Shown here piece after piece: positions 36,471 to 44,644 of a DNA stretch of 64,000 nt (the stretch's first letter is position 1; each line of letters begins with the position of its first letter). A program made the translations under genes and the position numbers. The notes under the pieces were generated by a model, which was given only the letters and a program-made list of their open reading frames with translations, was not told where the DNA came from and did not search any database. The stretch comes from CAVREM01 sp963728825 (GTDB taxonomy: Bacteria; Acidobacteriota; Vicinamibacteria; Vicinamibacterales; CAVVIG01). The stretch is taken from contig CAVSLA010000004.1 in assembly GCA_963728825.1 (NCBI GenBank), positions 372,001-436,000 on the forward strand. Reading direction: 5' to 3'.

Positions 36471-36486
36471 TGCCACAGCCATGCCA
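36471..36486 (-). promoter_or_regulatory. Sigma54-type -24/-12 element before the methyltransferase operon
   Basis: TGGCAT-N5-TGGCA on the minus strand, two mismatches to TGGCAC-N5-TTGCW. The predicted start is about six bases before the ATG at 36454. Confidence 0.4.
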
Positions 36487-36602
36487 GACTCAGCCGGTGT
36501 CCGAGCGCGCACAAGCGCGTCGACGTGTCCAAGTCGTTGGGCCGGGAGGGTGCCGCTTTGCTCATGTACGGTCGCGGGGGTCAGTTCCGACCTCAACCGG
36601 CC

Positions 36603-36618
36603 GGGCACTTTAATTGCT
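36603..36618 (+). promoter_or_regulatory. Sigma54-type -24/-12 promoter before the flippase
   Basis: GGGCAC-N5-TTGCT, one mismatch (first base) to TGGCAC-N5-TTGCW. The predicted start is near 36629, only about three bases before the GTG at 36632. Confidence 0.55.
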
Positions 36619-36631
36619 GTGACGCTCGACA

Positions 36632-38209
36632 GTGAGCGCTCAATCTCCCGACGGGCTCCAGTCCGAAGACGCCCCCTCGACGCTGATTGCCCGAAACGTG
36701 GCGGGCCGCTACGCAGCCCTCATCATCGAGGCCGCGATCGGCCTGGTACTGCTCCCGTTCAACGTCTCGCATCTCGGGCCGGCGGCCTATGGTGTCTGGC
36801 TGCTGGCGGCCTCGGTCACGATCCACTTCGCGGTGCTCGATCTCGGCTTCGGAGGGGCCTTCGTCCGCTTCGTCGCGCGCTACCGCGCGCGCCGGGATGC
36901 GACGGCGCTCAACGAGATTGCGAGCACCTTGTTCTTCGTCTACGCAGTGGTCGGCGTGCTGGCCTACGTCGTGGCCGCGACGGTTGCCTTCAACCTCGAC
37001 GCGCTGTTCCGGATCACCCCCGAGCAGGCCGAGGTCGGGCGATGGCTGATCCTCATCATCGGCGTTCAGGTCGCCCTGAACTTTCCCTTCAGCATCTTCG
37101 GCGGCGTCGTCAACGGATTCCAGCGCTACAACGTCAACTCCGGCGTGTCGATCCTCAGCAGTGTCTCGGTGGCGGCCGTCAACGTGGCCGTGCTCACCGC
37201 CGGATACGGGCTGGTGCCGCTGGTGTTCGCGACGACGGCGGTTCGGATTGCGACCTATGTCGTCTACTGGCGAAATGCGCGGCGGACCTACCCGGCGCTG
37301 CGCCTTTCGCCGTCGCTGTTTCGCGTCGAACGGCTGCGCGAGCTGATGGGCTTCAGCGTGTACTCCTTGCTGATCGATTTCGGCAGTCGGCTGAACTATC
37401 AGGTCGACCAGTTGATCATCGCCACCTTCCTGGGAGTCACGCCAATCGCCATCTGGGCGCCGGCATCCCGCATTGCGGCGGCCGTGCAGCAGCTGACGAA
37501 CCAGCTCAACGCCGTGTTGTTCCCGGTGGTGGTCGACAGCGACGCGGTCGCACGCGGGGATCGGCTTCGGCGGATCTTCGTGCACGGCACGCGCTTGTCG
37601 CTGGCGATGGTCCTGCCGATCGGCGTCACGCTCATCGCCTTGGCCGACCCGTTAATCCACGCCTGGATCGGGTCACGTGTCAGCGAAATGCAGGGCAGTG
37701 TGCCGGTGCTCCAGATTCTGTCGGTGGCCGTCATGATCCGTGTCGGCGCCGGTACGGCAACGACGCTGCTCAAGGGCGGGGGCGTGCATCGGCTGATGGC
37801 GTCGGCCAGCATCGCGACCGGCGTCGCGAACGTCGCGCTCAGCGCGGCACTCGTCCTGCCGCTGGGGCTGAGCGGCGTCGCGCTGGGCACGTTGATTACG
37901 GTCGCGTGCAGCACCGGGTTCGTGGTCTATCCGGCGGCGTGCCGCCGCGTCGACCTGCCGCTGCGCACGTTCGTGGCTCAAGCCTGGTGGCCGGCGTTGT
38001 GGCCCGCCCTTTTGCTCGGGGCGACCTACTATGGGATTGCGCCGTTGATGCTCCCGCGCACGTTGCCGATGATTGCCCTGCAATCGGTCATCGGCGGGAT
38101 GCTCTACACAGCGCTGTTTGTGGGCGTCGCTATCGATGGCAGCGATCGCGAGATGTATACGTCGGTCGCCAGTCACCTTCTCCACCGGCCGCGCCTTGCA
38201 CCAGCGTGA
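36632..38209 (+). CDS. Wzx-type polysaccharide flippase (MOP superfamily)
   Basis: 525 residues with about 12-14 hydrophobic segments (YAALIIEAAIGLVLLPFNVS, VWLLAASVTIHFAVLDLGFG, LILIIGVQVALNFPFSIFGG). It belongs to the MATE/MOP exporters that flip undecaprenyl-linked repeat units across the inner membrane. Arg-rich cytoplasmic loops (FVRFVARYRARRD) are visible. It is the only + strand gene between two minus-strand operons. With the O-antigen ligase/Wzy-like gene at 38306 it would give a Wzx/Wzy-type pathway. The first codon is GTG; no good ribosome site precedes it. Confidence 0.88.
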   Translation: MSAQSPDGLQSEDAPSTLIARNVAGRYAALIIEAAIGLVLLPFNVSHLGPAAYGVWLLAASVTIHFAVLDLGFGGAFVRFVARYRARRDATALNEIASTLFFVYAVVGVLAYVVAATVAFNLDALFRITPEQAEVGRWLILIIGVQVALNFPFSIFGGVVNGFQRYNVNSGVSILSSVSVAAVNVAVLTAGYGLVPLVFATTAVRIATYVVYWRNARRTYPALRLSPSLFRVERLRELMGFSVYSLLIDFGSRLNYQVDQLIIATFLGVTPIAIWAPASRIAAAVQQLTNQLNAVLFPVVVDSDAVARGDRLRRIFVHGTRLSLAMVLPIGVTLIALADPLIHAWIGSRVSEMQGSVPVLQILSVAVMIRVGAGTATTLLKGGGVHRLMASASIATGVANVALSAALVLPLGLSGVALGTLITVACSTGFVVYPAACRRVDLPLRTFVAQAWWPALWPALLLGATYYGIAPLMLPRTLPMIALQSVIGGMLYTALFVGVAIDGSDREMYTSVASHLLHRPRLAPA

Positions 38210-38220
38210 TGGCGGCGTAC

Positions 38221-38287
38221 GTAGGGCGGACCTCTCAGGTCCGCCTCGACTCAGGTCCGCCTCGACGCCGGGCCTAAGAGGCCCGGC
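38221..38287. repeat. Two GGCGGACCT/GCCGGGCCT palindromes between convergent genes
   Basis: GTAGG is followed by GGCGGACCT-ctc-AGGTCCGCC (38225-38245), then GCCGGGCCT-aag-AGGCCCGGC (38267-38287). They share the layout of the element at 2044-2064 and probably fold as strong hairpins, possibly ending transcription from both sides. Confidence 0.8.
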
Positions 38288-38305
38288 CTACTACGAACGT
38301 CCGAA

Positions 38306-39793
38306 CTATCTGGCGTACTGAGCGCCGCGCAAAGCGGCAGCGGGAACGGCTCCGACAGCGGCTCGTCGCGCCACTGGCTCTGCCGCGACGCGGCGGTCTC
38401 GGGCGATCTCGCGACCGGCGACGGCGAGCGCGAACACGTAATAGAAGGTCCAATTGAAGGCGACCGAAGCGAAGAACGCGCAGACCAGCCAGCCGACCAG
38501 ACCGGCCAGCATTCCTTTCGCGTTCATGTCGATAATCCGCAGTTCGTCCACCGTCAACGTGGTGGTGACCTCGGGGTGCTTCCTGGTCGGTCCGCGAATC
38601 GCCCGCCGCGCGGCGAAGCACGACGTGAATGCCCGCCACACCAGAAACCCGAAGGCCCATAAGCCGAAGATGCCGAGCTCGGCGGCGACCTGCAGCCACA
38701 CGTTGTGCGTCACACGCCACTGCACGGCCATCATCTCGCCGTCGTAGTTCACGAATTGCCCGGCGCCGATGCCGGTGATCGGGTTCTCGGCGAACACCTG
38801 CAGTCCCTGTCTGTACAGCTGAATCCGCTGCTGACGGGAGCCGGTCTCGTCCTCGTCCGGGTTGGTGATCGAGGACATCCGATCCCAGAACGTCGAGGGC
38901 ACAACCGGCGTGGCGAGCAGCGCGGCGAAGACGAGCGCGAAGATCACGGCCGGGCGGTCGCGCAGCGCGTAATACACGACAACCATGCCCATCGCGCCAA
39001 TTCCGATGAAGCCGGCGCGCGACTTGGTGTACACGATCGCGACGGCCATCACCAGAACGATGGCCGCGGCGATCGTCCGACGGATCATGCCGCGGTCCTG
39101 GAACACGATGATGAGCGCCGGCGCCATGAAGACGATGAGGTTCATCGCCAGGTCGTTCGGATTCTCCAGGAACCCGCCGACCGCACCGCGCAGCCGATCG
39201 CCCTCGATCAGGTTGACGCCGCGCAGGTAGTCGAAGATGCCGCGGACCGACACGTAGCCGCAGATCAGGATGATGAGCCAGGTCATCTGATACAGGCGTC
39301 TGGGCGACGTGATCGTGCTGATCATCAGGGCGAAGATCAGGATGATCTTCACGTAGACGTCGCTGAACAGCGCCAGCGATCCGCCCGGCCAGAACGAGAA
39401 GGGGATCGTGATGACGATCACCGCCCCCAACGCCATCACGCCGATGACCTCGGCATTGATTTTGACAATCGTCTGGCCGGACGCCATGCGGCGGACCGCC
39501 ATGGCCGCCAGACCGGCAACGGCCGTCAACTCGGCGAGGTGCAGCGGCGTCAGTACTTTCACGTGATCCTGTGGCCGGAAGAACAACACCGCCGTGAACG
39601 CGATCATCCAGAGGTAGTCCCAGTCGTACCGTTCGCGGGTGAATGCGGCGATGGCGCGGCTCTTGACCCCGGCGAGGCGAGCCGTCGCAGACGTCCGTGC
39701 CTTGCCGGCAGGCCGCCATCCGGCAACGAGCCCGCGCCGCCGCCCGGGGCCGCGACTTGACGGGATGTTGAAGGTCAGCCTTTCCATCGTCAC
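38306..39793 (-). CDS. O-antigen ligase / Wzy-type polymerase family membrane protein
   Basis: 495 residues with about 10-12 membrane segments (LWMIAFTAVLFFRPQDHV, VIGVMALGAVIVITIPFSFW, IILIFALMISTITS). The large periplasmic loop has the family's RQQRIQLYRQGLQVFAENPI, TGIGAGQFVNYDG and THNVWLQVAAELGIFGL (H near residue 380). It either polymerises lipid-linked repeats or ligates glycan to an acceptor; exosortase-A loci encode a related O-ligase. It is last in the long minus-strand operon. The first 45 residues are basic and weakly supported, so a later start is possible. Confidence 0.87.
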   Translation of the reverse strand: MTMERLTFNIPSSRGPGRRRGLVAGWRPAGKARTSATARLAGVKSRAIAAFTRERYDWDYLWMIAFTAVLFFRPQDHVKVLTPLHLAELTAVAGLAAMAVRRMASGQTIVKINAEVIGVMALGAVIVITIPFSFWPGGSLALFSDVYVKIILIFALMISTITSPRRLYQMTWLIILICGYVSVRGIFDYLRGVNLIEGDRLRGAVGGFLENPNDLAMNLIVFMAPALIIVFQDRGMIRRTIAAAIVLVMAVAIVYTKSRAGFIGIGAMGMVVVYYALRDRPAVIFALVFAALLATPVVPSTFWDRMSSITNPDEDETGSRQQRIQLYRQGLQVFAENPITGIGAGQFVNYDGEMMAVQWRVTHNVWLQVAAELGIFGLWAFGFLVWRAFTSCFAARRAIRGPTRKHPEVTTTLTVDELRIIDMNAKGMLAGLVGWLVCAFFASVAFNWTFYYVFALAVAGREIARDRRVAAEPVARRAAVGAVPAAALRGAQYAR

Positions 39794-39806
39794 AACCTCG
39801 TGGCGT

Positions 39807-39920
39807 TCACCGCCACACGCGCCGGCGAGTCAATGCGGCGAACAGTCCGGCGACTGCTGCGTAGTTCATCAGCACGAACGCGTAAGAGACCCGAGCGAGC
39901 CGCGTGAACAGCGTCCCCAT
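39807..39920 (-). CDS. 37-residue ORF coupled to the GT2 stop codon
   Basis: The ATG overlaps the GT2 stop (ATGA). The product is one hydrophobic helix with a basic end (LARVSYAFVLMNYAAVAGLF, then RRRVWR). It resembles the last membrane segment of cellulose-synthase-like GT2 enzymes, so it is either a separate small membrane partner or the displaced C-terminus of the GT2 gene. It ends 13 bases before the O-antigen ligase start. Confidence 0.5.
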   Translation of the reverse strand: MGTLFTRLARVSYAFVLMNYAAVAGLFAALTRRRVWR

Positions 39921-41119
39921 CACGCCGTCTCACGCACCGGCCCGCGAAGCTGCTGGCTGAGAGGTCTCGCCGACAACCGACTGCGATATTCGAGCAGCGC
40001 ACCCCATCCGGCCAGCGCGACGAACGCCACCTGGACGAGCAGCACCGCGAGATAGAAGAGGCTCCCTGCCGCCAGCACGAGGCTGGAGAAGAACGCGGCG
40101 AGCAGCGCATAGGGCGCGACGAGTCGCCCGATCTTGTGCGACAGGTACTGGCACCACACCGGGTTGCGCCACGGCAGCAGAAGCCGCGGCTCCAGCCAGA
40201 GAATCTGATAGTTGCCCGCCAGCGTCCGCACCTTGCGCTGCGTTTCGACGTCGGCGTCGGCGGCGGCGCGATCCCAGGCGCGGGCCTGCTCGTTGAAGAC
40301 CACGCGGAAGCCGGCCATCACCACCCGCATCGGCGCGAGGACATCGTCCAGGATGGTGTCGGCGGGCAACGGCTGCCACAGCGAGCGTTTGATCGCGTAG
40401 ATCGCACCAGTGGCACCGAGTGTTGAGCCGACGGCGCTCTCGAGTCGGCGCAGGTGTTTCTCGTAGCGCCAGTAGATGCCGAGGCCGTCGCCGATCGACG
40501 AGATCAGCGGCGAACGGCGGCTCGGCTGCGCGCGCCGCTCAGTCGCCCCGACTGTTTTCCCGAGAGCACCGCGCCGGTCGGCCACCGTGCGGCGGTTTGA
40601 GAACAGTGCCGATTCACAGTCGAGCAGCAGCTCTCCGGTGACGCCACCAATGGCTGGATTGGACAGCGGTGCCACCAGCTGGCGAAGGGCATCCGGCGCA
40701 AACAGCTGCCGCGCGTCCGCGAACACGATGACGTCGAACCTGGCCTGTTGAACGCCGGCATTGAGGGCGAGCGCCTTGCCGCCGCGCGGAACAGTGACCA
40801 GCTCGACGTACGGGGCATGGCGAGCGACCACGGCAGCGGTGTCATCGGTCGACCCATCCGACACGACGATGATCTGTCGCCGCGCGGGTGGGTAGTCCAG
40901 CGAGCGGAGGTTCTCGAGTCTCGCGCCCAGGCGCGATCCCTCGTTATACGCCGCGATGACGATCGACACGCCCGGCAGCGTCCTCGTTGTGTCGAGACGG
41001 TCGCCTGCAGTACGGGTCCGGCGGCTCCAGGCCTCGAGGACGAGCGGGTACCCGAGGTACACATAGGCGACGAATCCCACCGATAACCAGAAGAGCAGCT
41101 CCATCATTCGCGTTGTCAT
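39920..41119 (-). CDS. Membrane-bound glycosyltransferase family 2 (cellulose synthase-like layout)
   Basis: 399 residues. One N-terminal membrane helix (LLFWLSVGFVAYVYLGYPLV) precedes the GT-A domain (GVSIVIAAYNEGSRLGARLE, IIVVSDGSTDDTAAVVARHA, VIVFADARQLFAPDALRQLV, ILDDVLAPMRVVMAGFRVVF, TQRKVRTLAGN). Two C-terminal helices end the protein (LLAAFFSSLVLAAGSLFYLA). It may start or extend the lipid-linked unit at the membrane. The start overlaps the upstream dehydrogenase stop (ATGA). Confidence 0.87.
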   Translation of the reverse strand: MTTRMMELLFWLSVGFVAYVYLGYPLVLEAWSRRTRTAGDRLDTTRTLPGVSIVIAAYNEGSRLGARLENLRSLDYPPARRQIIVVSDGSTDDTAAVVARHAPYVELVTVPRGGKALALNAGVQQARFDVIVFADARQLFAPDALRQLVAPLSNPAIGGVTGELLLDCESALFSNRRTVADRRGALGKTVGATERRAQPSRRSPLISSIGDGLGIYWRYEKHLRRLESAVGSTLGATGAIYAIKRSLWQPLPADTILDDVLAPMRVVMAGFRVVFNEQARAWDRAAADADVETQRKVRTLAGNYQILWLEPRLLLPWRNPVWCQYLSHKIGRLVAPYALLAAFFSSLVLAAGSLFYLAVLLVQVAFVALAGWGALLEYRSRLSARPLSQQLRGPVRETA

Positions 41120-42534
41120 GCCACCGGGACAGTGACCCCCGGCTGCGCTCCGGTCGAACGTTCGTTCGCGACAAGCCCCGGCGCAGCACTCGGGATCGGT
41201 GCGCCCAGCTTGAAGACATGCGGGTGTTCGCCCGGGATCGCATTCCGCGTATCGACGATCAGCGCCGCCGACTCCCGCACGATGTCGTAGTCGATGATGC
41301 GGTGATCGGTGAGGATGGCGACGCAGTCGGCCGCGGCGAGCGCCTCCGGGGTGAGCGGCTCGGTGACCATGTCGAAGCCGCCGTGCCATTGGCGTCCGAG
41401 CAGGACCGGCACATACGGGTCGGCATAGCGAACCGTGGCGCCTTTCTCCCGCAGGAGCGTCATGACGTCGAGCGATGGCGATTCGCGGATGTCGTCGATG
41501 TCCCGTTTGTAGGCGAGGCCGACGACCAGCACTGTCGAGCCGTTCAGCGGCTTTCTGTGCCGATTCAGCGCGTCGGTGATTTTCTCGACGACGAAGTGGG
41601 GCATTGCGGCGTTGATCTGGCCGGCCAGCTCGATGAATCGTGGATCGAAGCCGCTCTGTTTCGCTTTCCAGGACAGGTAGAACGGATCGATCGGGATACA
41701 GTGGCCGCCGAGTCCCGGTCCGGGGAAGAACGGCATGAAACCGAACGGCTTGGTGGCTGCCGCAGTGACGACCTCCCAGACGTTGATCTGCAGCCGGTCG
41801 CACATCAACGCAATTTCGTTGACCAGGCCGATGTTGACCGCCCGGAACGTGTTCTCCAGCAGCTTGACCATCTCGGCCACCTGCGGAGAGCTGACCCGGA
41901 CGATCCGTTCGATCGCGGCGCCATAGAGCGCCGCTGCCAGCTCGGTCGACTCCGGGCCGACGCCGCCGACCACTTTCGGCACGTTGTGGGTGTTGAACGC
42001 GGTGTTGCCGGGGTCGACGCGTTCGGGCGAGAAGGCGAGGAAGAAATCGTGGCCGGCGCGCAGCCCGCCGGCTTCGAGCATCGGCTGCACGAGCTCCTCG
42101 GTCGTCCCCGGGTAGGTGGTCGACTCGAGGATGACCAGCATGCCGGGGTGCAGCCGTTCGGCGATCTGCTCGACCGCGGACACGATGTACGACATGTCCG
42201 GGTCCTTGGTTTTTCGGAGCGGCGTCGGCACGCAGATGTTGATCGTGTCCAGCTCTGACACGACGTCGAAGCCGGTCGTCGCCTGCAGTCGCCCTTCGAC
42301 CACCAGGCGGGCGACCTCGGCGGTCTGCACGTCCGGGATGTACGACATCCCCTGGTGAATCGAATCGACCTTGCGGGCGTCCAGATCGATGCCAACGGTT
42401 CGGAAACCGGCGCGCGCGAACTCCACCGCGAGCGGCAGCCCGACATAGCCCAGGCCAACCACCCCGACTCGAGCGCTGCGGTCGTGCAGGCGCGTTCGCA
42501 GGATGTCGAAAGCGGGATCGGCGGGAGTGTTCAC
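41116..42534 (-). CDS. UDP-N-acetylglucosamine 6-dehydrogenase-type (WbpA/TviB-like) dehydrogenase
   Basis: 472 residues. Rossmann start VGVVGLGYVGLPLAVEFARA; INICVPTPLRKTKDPDMSYI; ESTTYPGTTEEL; SPERVDPGNTAFNT; catalytic Cys in GPGLGGHCIPIDPFYLSWKA; GLAYKRDIDDIRESPSLDVM. This signature fits enzymes that oxidise UDP-GlcNAc to UDP-GlcNAcA (WbpA, TviB) rather than UDP-glucose. It therefore supplies an N-acetylated uronic acid. The GTG start overlaps the upstream ATPase stop (GTGA), and the stop overlaps the downstream GT2 ATG. Confidence 0.88.
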   Translation of the reverse strand: MNTPADPAFDILRTRLHDRSARVGVVGLGYVGLPLAVEFARAGFRTVGIDLDARKVDSIHQGMSYIPDVQTAEVARLVVEGRLQATTGFDVVSELDTINICVPTPLRKTKDPDMSYIVSAVEQIAERLHPGMLVILESTTYPGTTEELVQPMLEAGGLRAGHDFFLAFSPERVDPGNTAFNTHNVPKVVGGVGPESTELAAALYGAAIERIVRVSSPQVAEMVKLLENTFRAVNIGLVNEIALMCDRLQINVWEVVTAAATKPFGFMPFFPGPGLGGHCIPIDPFYLSWKAKQSGFDPRFIELAGQINAAMPHFVVEKITDALNRHRKPLNGSTVLVVGLAYKRDIDDIRESPSLDVMTLLREKGATVRYADPYVPVLLGRQWHGGFDMVTEPLTPEALAAADCVAILTDHRIIDYDIVRESAALIVDTRNAIPGEHPHVFKLGAPIPSAAPGLVANERSTGAQPGVTVPVA

Positions 42535-43839
42535 AGTGAATCCTCCAGCACCGGCTCGATCCCGAACAGGCTGTCCCTGAGACGCTTCCAGAAGCTGCGC
42601 GGCTCACGGCGAGGCACGATGTAGCGGTACGGCCGTGGCGTGAGCGGCTCGCGGCGGGGCGGCCAGCTCGACGCGGTCACTGGATTCTGGGCTGGCCCCT
42701 CCACGGGGGGCATTGCCGCGGCCGTGACCGGCGGGGACGGCGCCGCGGTACGCAGGATCCGATGCTGTTCCGCAATCACCCGTCGCTGCTCCGCGACCTC
42801 GCGCTCACGGCCGGCCACTTCGTTCTCGCGCTCGCTCAACTGCCGCTCACGCTCCACGAGCCGCGCGTCGATCGCCGTGGGCGCTCTCATCGCCGGCGTC
42901 TGGGCGGCCAGGGTCGGCGCCTCCGACCTGGCGACCGCTCCGACCGGCGGTAGGTTCGGGGTGAACGCCGGCTCCGGATCGGCCGGCACCACCGAGGCAC
43001 GTCGTTCGGGGTTGGGCTGCAGACCGAGGACGCCGGTGGCATCGAGGTCGGCGATCACATCCTTGATGAGCGGTTCGTCGATCTCGCACCGCTCCTCGCC
43101 GTAGCCGAAGACCAGCGTCGCATCGGCGATCACGTTGATCAGCCGCGGGATGCCGGTGCTCCGATCGTGGATGCGGTCGGTGACCGCGCGCGGAAATTCG
43201 AGCGGTGCGCCGATCGACGCGCACGCCAGCCGATGGTTGATATAGCGGGCCGTTTCCTCGGCGTCGAGCGGCAGCAGATGGTGGCTGACGGTAATCCGCT
43301 GCCGCAGCTGCTCGAGCTCCGGACGCGACAGCTTGTCGCGCAGGTCCGGCTGGCCGATCAGGATGAATCTGAATGAGCTTCGACTTCTCGGTCTCCATAT
43401 TGGAGAGCATGCGGATTTCTTCGAGCGCCGGCAGCGACAGATTCTGCGCCTCGTCGATCACCAGCAGCACCATCCGTCCGGCGGCCCGCTCGTTGACCAG
43501 GAACTCGCCGAACGCCTTGAGCATCGCCGGCTTGCTCATGCCGGCGGGATCGATGCCGAGGTCGATCATCGCCGCCTCGAGCAGCTCGCGCGGATCCAAC
43601 AGCGTGTTCATGACGCGAGCCACCGTCGTCCGGTCGTCGACGTTGCGCAGCAGCGTCTGCAGCAGCGTCGTCTTGCCGGAGCCGATCGCGCCGGTAATCA
43701 CCACGAAGCCGGCGTGGGTTTCGATCCCGTAGCGCAGGTAGCCCAGCGCTTCGCTGTGCATGCGGCTCGGATACAGGTAGTCCGGGTCCGGCGTCAATGC
43801 GAATGGGCGCTCACGTAGCCGATAGAAGCGTTCGTACAT
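42531..43839 (-). CDS. XrtA/PEP-CTERM-locus ATPase (ExeA-like AAA, one frameshift)
   Basis: An ExeA/GspA-like AAA+ ATPase of the kind found in exosortase-A loci. Start MYERFYRLRERPFALTPDPD; Walker A TGAIGSGKTTLLQTLL; Walker B MVLLVIDEAQNLSLPALEEI. A +1 shift near 43368 follows KLIQI; the other frame resumes ILIGQPDL and runs through RLINVIADATLVFGYGEERC. A Pro/Ala/Glu-rich tail follows with a coiled-coil-like RERQLSERENEVAGREREVA segment. Restored length is about 435 residues. It is likely a cytoplasmic motor or regulator of polymer export. It overlaps the WbpA-type gene. Confidence 0.85.
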
Positions 43840-43850
43840 GTGTCTCTCCG

Positions 43851-44610
43851 TTACTCGCCGACGGCGCGCGACAACGGCGGCCGGCGGTCGGCCTCGATCG
43901 CCGGCAGAATCACCGTCAGCGCGCGGTGGTAGTCCTGGGGGAAGTCGATCTCGGTCCACGGATAGCCGCGGGTGCCGATCGCATGCAGCGGCCGTCTGGC
44001 CGCGAAGTCCGCAAAGGCGCGCGGCGCCCAGTCGCGCAGGCCGCCCGCGGCGACGCGCTCGTCGAGAATCGACGACAGGAGACCCGCGCCTTCGGCGCCG
44101 AACTTCACCACGCCGACGTTTTCGCCGTCCGCTTCGTCAGGCGTCATCGCCTTCGAGATATCGACGACCCGGCCGCGGCGCGATGCGGACTTTCATTTCT
44201 TCGTTGCCGAGCGGCGCGCTGTCGTCCTCCTGGTAGGCGACGAGCAGCGCGTCCTCATGACGCGCGGTCAGGAGGTCCTCGATGATTTGCGGATGGAGCA
44301 GCACGTCGCAGTTCATGACGACGAACCCGTCAGCGAGCAGCGGGCGTGCCAGCCAGAGCGAGTAGAGGCTGTTGGTCTGCGCAAAGCGCACGTTTTCAAC
44401 GAATCGGACGCCCTGGCCGCAGGCTCGCCGGACGCGGTCGGCCTCGCAGCCGACCACGACCGTCACGTCGTCGATGCCGGCCGCCCGCAGCGCGGCCACC
44501 TGCCGCTCGACGAGCGTCACGCCGCCCAGGCGAACCAGGCACTTGGGCAGGTTGCCAGCCGTGCCGTTGAGACGCGCGCCGCGGCCCGCTGCCAGGACTA
44601 CGCCTCTCAT
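43851..44610 (-). CDS. Sugar/phosphocholine-type nucleotidyltransferase (one frameshift)
   Basis: The signature loop VVLAAGRGARL and NLPKCLVRLGGVTLVERQVA mark the NTP-transferase fold. VVVGCEADRVRRACGQGVRF and GFVVMNCDVLLHPQIIEDLL follow. A +1 shift near 44175 breaks the frame after VRIAP; the other frame (VVDISKAMTPDEADGENVGV, YPWTEIDFPQDYHRALTVIL) completes the protein, about 252 residues. It would activate a sugar 1-phosphate or an alcohol phosphate for the cluster. The exact substrate cannot be read from the sequence. Confidence 0.82.
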
Positions 44611-44644
44611 TGTCGACCCTCGCGTCGTTCGTCGGCGCCGGCCG

